Part shown: piece after piece, positions 40,389-42,300 of the stretch
How positions within the stretch are numbered: the stretch's first letter is position 1
Layout: every line of letters begins with the position of its first letter
Source of the DNA: Nautiliaceae bacterium
Lineage (GTDB): Bacteria > Campylobacterota > Campylobacteria > Campylobacterales > Nautiliaceae
Direction: 5' to 3'
Length of the DNA: 42,300 nt
Assembly: GCA_027036005.1 (NCBI GenBank)
Contig: JALVTJ010000056.1
Coordinates: 32,772-75,071 of the forward strand
Made by a program: the position numbers and the translations under genes
The notes under the pieces: generated by a model
Told to the model about the DNA's origin: nothing
Database searches by the model: none
Seen by the model: the letters and a program-made list of their open reading frames with translations, nothing else

Positions 40389-42205
40389 TGAAAAAGTTTT
40401 TTAAAATCAATAAAAAAATCTCTTATATTTACACCAACAACAAATTTTTGATTTTGGTAGATGAGGAAAACAGATTTTTTTATTTCGACGAATCGTTTAA
40501 ATTTATAAAAGGAATCAAATTTAATCTTCCTTCAAACAAATCAGATGAAAACGGTGTTAAAATTTCAACTGATGCTAAATATGCGCTAATTGCAATAAAA
40601 AATGTTTTAACGCTTTGGGATTTGGAAAGTAAAAAACATCTTGCTTCTTTTTTGCATAAAAAAGATATTTTAAGTGTCGCTATTAGTAAGGATAACAAAT
40701 ATTTTGCATCGGGGGATATAGAAGGGAAAGTATTTGTATATAATTTGAATTTAAAGAAAAAAACGTATGAATTGAAAAAACACAGAGATTTTATTACCGA
40801 TTTAAGCTTTTATGAAGACAGAAGTCATTTGGTTGCAGGAGGATATGATAAATGCGTTATTTTTTATAATTTACATACATTTGATAAAAAAGATAAATAT
40901 TATCATTTAAAACCTGTAAAAAAAATAAAATTGGATAAATATTTGATAAGTGTGGATGAAATCGGCACAATTATAAATTGGGATAAACTGAAAAAGGAAT
41001 TCAAAGACATAAGCAAATTTTATAATAATTTTAGGGATTTTGCTCTTTTTAGAGAATATATAATTATTGCAAGTGATAAAAATGTAATTATTTATAATTT
41101 AAAAGATTTAGTTATTGAAAACGATAATTTTTTGGAATTTGAAAATATCGATAAAATAGCGATATTTAAAGAATTTTTAATTATTTCAAATAAAAGCGGT
41201 GAAATATATTTCAGAAGTCTTTTTGAAGAAGAAAAACTGTTTTTGGATTTGATTATAAAAGAGGATTTTAAAAGCGCTTTTGAATTGATAGATAAAAATC
41301 CTTTTTTAAAATTTTCCAAAGGTTATGAAAGGTTAAATAAAATAATTGAACTTTATATAAACAAAGCAAAAGATCTTTTTTTAACAAACGAAGCAAAAGC
41401 TTTGGAAATTTTGGATAAATTTTTGTTAATTCCTCAACTTCGAGAAAAAATTCAAAAAACAATTAATCATTTTAAAAATTATAAAAAATTTGTTTTTGCA
41501 ATAAAAAAAGAAAATTTTGCTTTGGCTTATTTTCTTGCGAATCGCTATGAAATGTTAAAAGAGACGAAATATTACAGATTGCTTGAAAAAAGATGGGAAA
41601 TCGCTTTTGAAAAAGCAAAAGAATATGCTCTTAAAGGGGATAACTTAGATGTAAAAGAGATATTAGAGCCTTTTATGATAGTTAAAGAAAAAATTCCATT
41701 AATTGAATTGTTGTTAAACGAACCAGATGTATTTAAAAGTTTAAAGGAAAAATTGAGTGAAAGGGATTTTAAAGGATTTTTTGAAATTATAAAAAAATAT
41801 CCGGAATTAAAAAATACAGCCGAATATAAAAAAGTAATCAATTATGCAAACGAATTATACAAATTTGCAAATAAATTTATTTCAGAAGAAGAATTTGAAA
41901 AAGCTAAAAAAGCCGCTTTAATTTTTAAAAACATCGAAGGTTTTGAAGATAAAGCCGAAAAATTGCTTGAAGAAATAAAAATAGGATTAAAATTTTTGGG
42001 TTATATTCAAAAAAAAGAGTATCAAAAAGCTTTTGAATTAACTGAACGATATGCATTTTTAAAAAATCTAAAAAGTTATAAGGATTTGATCAAAAAACAT
42101 AACGATGTTTATGAAAAAGCCGAAAAATTAATCGCAAACGGAAAAACTGAAAAAGCAAAAGAACTTTTGCAAAACGAAGGCGTATTAAAAAGAATATCAT
42201 TATAG
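40388..42205 (+). CDS. WD40-type beta-propeller with four tandem alpha-helical repeats
   Basis: This 605-aa protein has no signal peptide or membrane helix. Residues 1 to about 285 form WD40-like blades (LTLWDLESKKHLASF, LSVAISKDNKYFASGD, ITDLSFYEDRSHLVAGGYD, SVDEIGTIINWD). From 290 to the end is alpha-helical. A motif of acidic residue, aromatic, two residues, then AFELI...LK-x(2,4)-Y recurs with its first aromatic at F294, F377, F461 and Y545, spacings of 83, 84 and 84. The lysines closing the motif (K308, K391, K475, K559) keep the same spacing. This is a propeller followed by a solenoid, a scaffold architecture. The function is unknown; coupling to the UbiB-like gene suggests a shared membrane process. 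Confidence 0.78.
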   Translation: MKKFFKINKKISYIYTNNKFLILVDEENRFFYFDESFKFIKGIKFNLPSNKSDENGVKISTDAKYALIAIKNVLTLWDLESKKHLASFLHKKDILSVAISKDNKYFASGDIEGKVFVYNLNLKKKTYELKKHRDFITDLSFYEDRSHLVAGGYDKCVIFYNLHTFDKKDKYYHLKPVKKIKLDKYLISVDEIGTIINWDKLKKEFKDISKFYNNFRDFALFREYIIIASDKNVIIYNLKDLVIENDNFLEFENIDKIAIFKEFLIISNKSGEIYFRSLFEEEKLFLDLIIKEDFKSAFELIDKNPFLKFSKGYERLNKIIELYINKAKDLFLTNEAKALEILDKFLLIPQLREKIQKTINHFKNYKKFVFAIKKENFALAYFLANRYEMLKETKYYRLLEKRWEIAFEKAKEYALKGDNLDVKEILEPFMIVKEKIPLIELLLNEPDVFKSLKEKLSERDFKGFFEIIKKYPELKNTAEYKKVINYANELYKFANKFISEEEFEKAKKAALIFKNIEGFEDKAEKLLEEIKIGLKFLGYIQKKEYQKAFELTERYAFLKNLKSYKDLIKKHNDVYEKAEKLIANGKTEKAKELLQNEGVLKRISL

Positions 42206-42246
42206 TTTTAAAATTTATTAATCAATATAAAATTAATTAATTACCC

Positions 42247-42278
42247 AAAACTTTCTGAGACTAAAACAATAAAGTTTT
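42247..42278. terminator. Hairpin between convergent genes at the right edge
   Basis: AAAACTTT (42247-42254) and AAAGTTTT (42271-42278) pair over 8 bp with a 16-base loop and A/T-rich flanks. It lies after the WD40 gene and before a possible minus-strand stop codon, so it may work in both directions. The loop is long, so it is a weak candidate. Confidence 0.35.
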
Positions 42279-42300
42279 ATGTGGTACCGGCGGTGTGTAC
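42277..42300 (-). CDS. Possible 3' end of a minus-strand gene cut by the window edge
   Basis: Reading leftward from the edge gives VHTAGTT followed by TAA (42279-42277). The last bases are much more G+C-rich than the flanking non-coding DNA, and a hairpin lies just beyond, as for a convergent gene end. Seven codons are too few to name a product or to be sure it is coding. Confidence 0.25.
   Translation of the reverse strand, partial: VHTAGTT

Noticed and set aside
42289-42300. 3' part of a 16S rRNA gene on the minus strand
   Set aside because: Only 12 bases match. The following bases differ, and the ~140 nt of 16S that should come after them (toward lower coordinates), including the anti-Shine-Dalgarno CCTCC, are absent.

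Overview
The window is a gene-dense, AT-rich bacterial chromosome segment (I judge about 30% G+C by eye) that reads as a member of the Campylobacterota, most likely a Nautiliales-type (Nautilia, Caminibacter or Lebetimonas) hydrothermal-vent chemolithoautotroph. The reasons are as follows. Flagellar and biosynthetic genes lie in the order rplY-pth-lptG-lysA-HAD-pheA-hisC-fliF-fliG-fliH-dxs, which I recall from Campylobacter jejuni. Prepilins carry an 'MKKAFTMIELIF' leader, and TTG starts are used. A succinate dehydrogenase/fumarate reductase of the SdhABE type has no export signal. A DUF505 gene, typical of archaea and thermophilic bacteria, is present. The genus assignment is inference.

Layout. 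(1) 1-215: composite intergenic repeat. (2) 216-4964, minus strand: uvrB, a gamma-carbonic-anhydrase-like gene and mutS2. (3) 5012-9237, plus strand: a ZapB-like/ZapA-like pair, three type IV/II prepilin genes, priA and an unknown gene. (4) 9218-9540, minus strand: two tiny membrane proteins. (5) 9584-11925: argD and a TolC-like outer-membrane protein, closed by a hairpin terminator. (6) 12037-16206: sdhA, sdhB, sdhE and a COG2112-like kinase, with a tRNA-Arg(CCT) on the opposite strand between sdhA and sdhB. (7) 16303-19370: a CetB/Aer-like PAS sensor, thiL, a CysZ/EI24-like membrane protein and truD. (8) 19371-22946: a repeat-bounded island with a cation-efflux transporter and a convergent DUF505 gene. 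Both have near-consensus -35/-10 promoters, and the transporter has two candidate operators. (9) 22947-23898, minus strand: tatA and tatC. (10) 23964-26671: serB, tal and pilT. (11) 26725-38458: the rplY-to-dxs run. (12) 38480-42205: a phasin-like coiled coil, a UbiB/ABC1 kinase-like protein, and a beta-propeller protein with four tandem alpha-helical repeats of about 84 residues.

How it fits together. SdhABE would interconvert fumarate and succinate in the cytoplasm and could serve the reductive TCA cycle. argD, lysA, pheA, hisC, serB, tal, thiL and dxs supply amino acids, pentose phosphates, thiamine and isoprenoids. FliFGH build the flagellar base, the PAS protein probably feeds energy taxis, and the prepilins plus PilT point to a retractable type IV pilus.

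The main unexplained structure is a set of dispersed repeats. A 33-bp perfect inverted repeat, embedded in longer diverged arms, lies at 1-33 and 20611-20643. GGTTAGTAGA decamers and TAATACCTC nonamers form a large imperfect inverted repeat after the HAD gene. A GAAAAGTGTAAAAT-type repeat appears to have been accepted in frame inside priA and thiL and abuts the start of pth. I see no CRISPR array, insertion sequence, prophage or rRNA operon. No gap between genes exceeds 300 bases.
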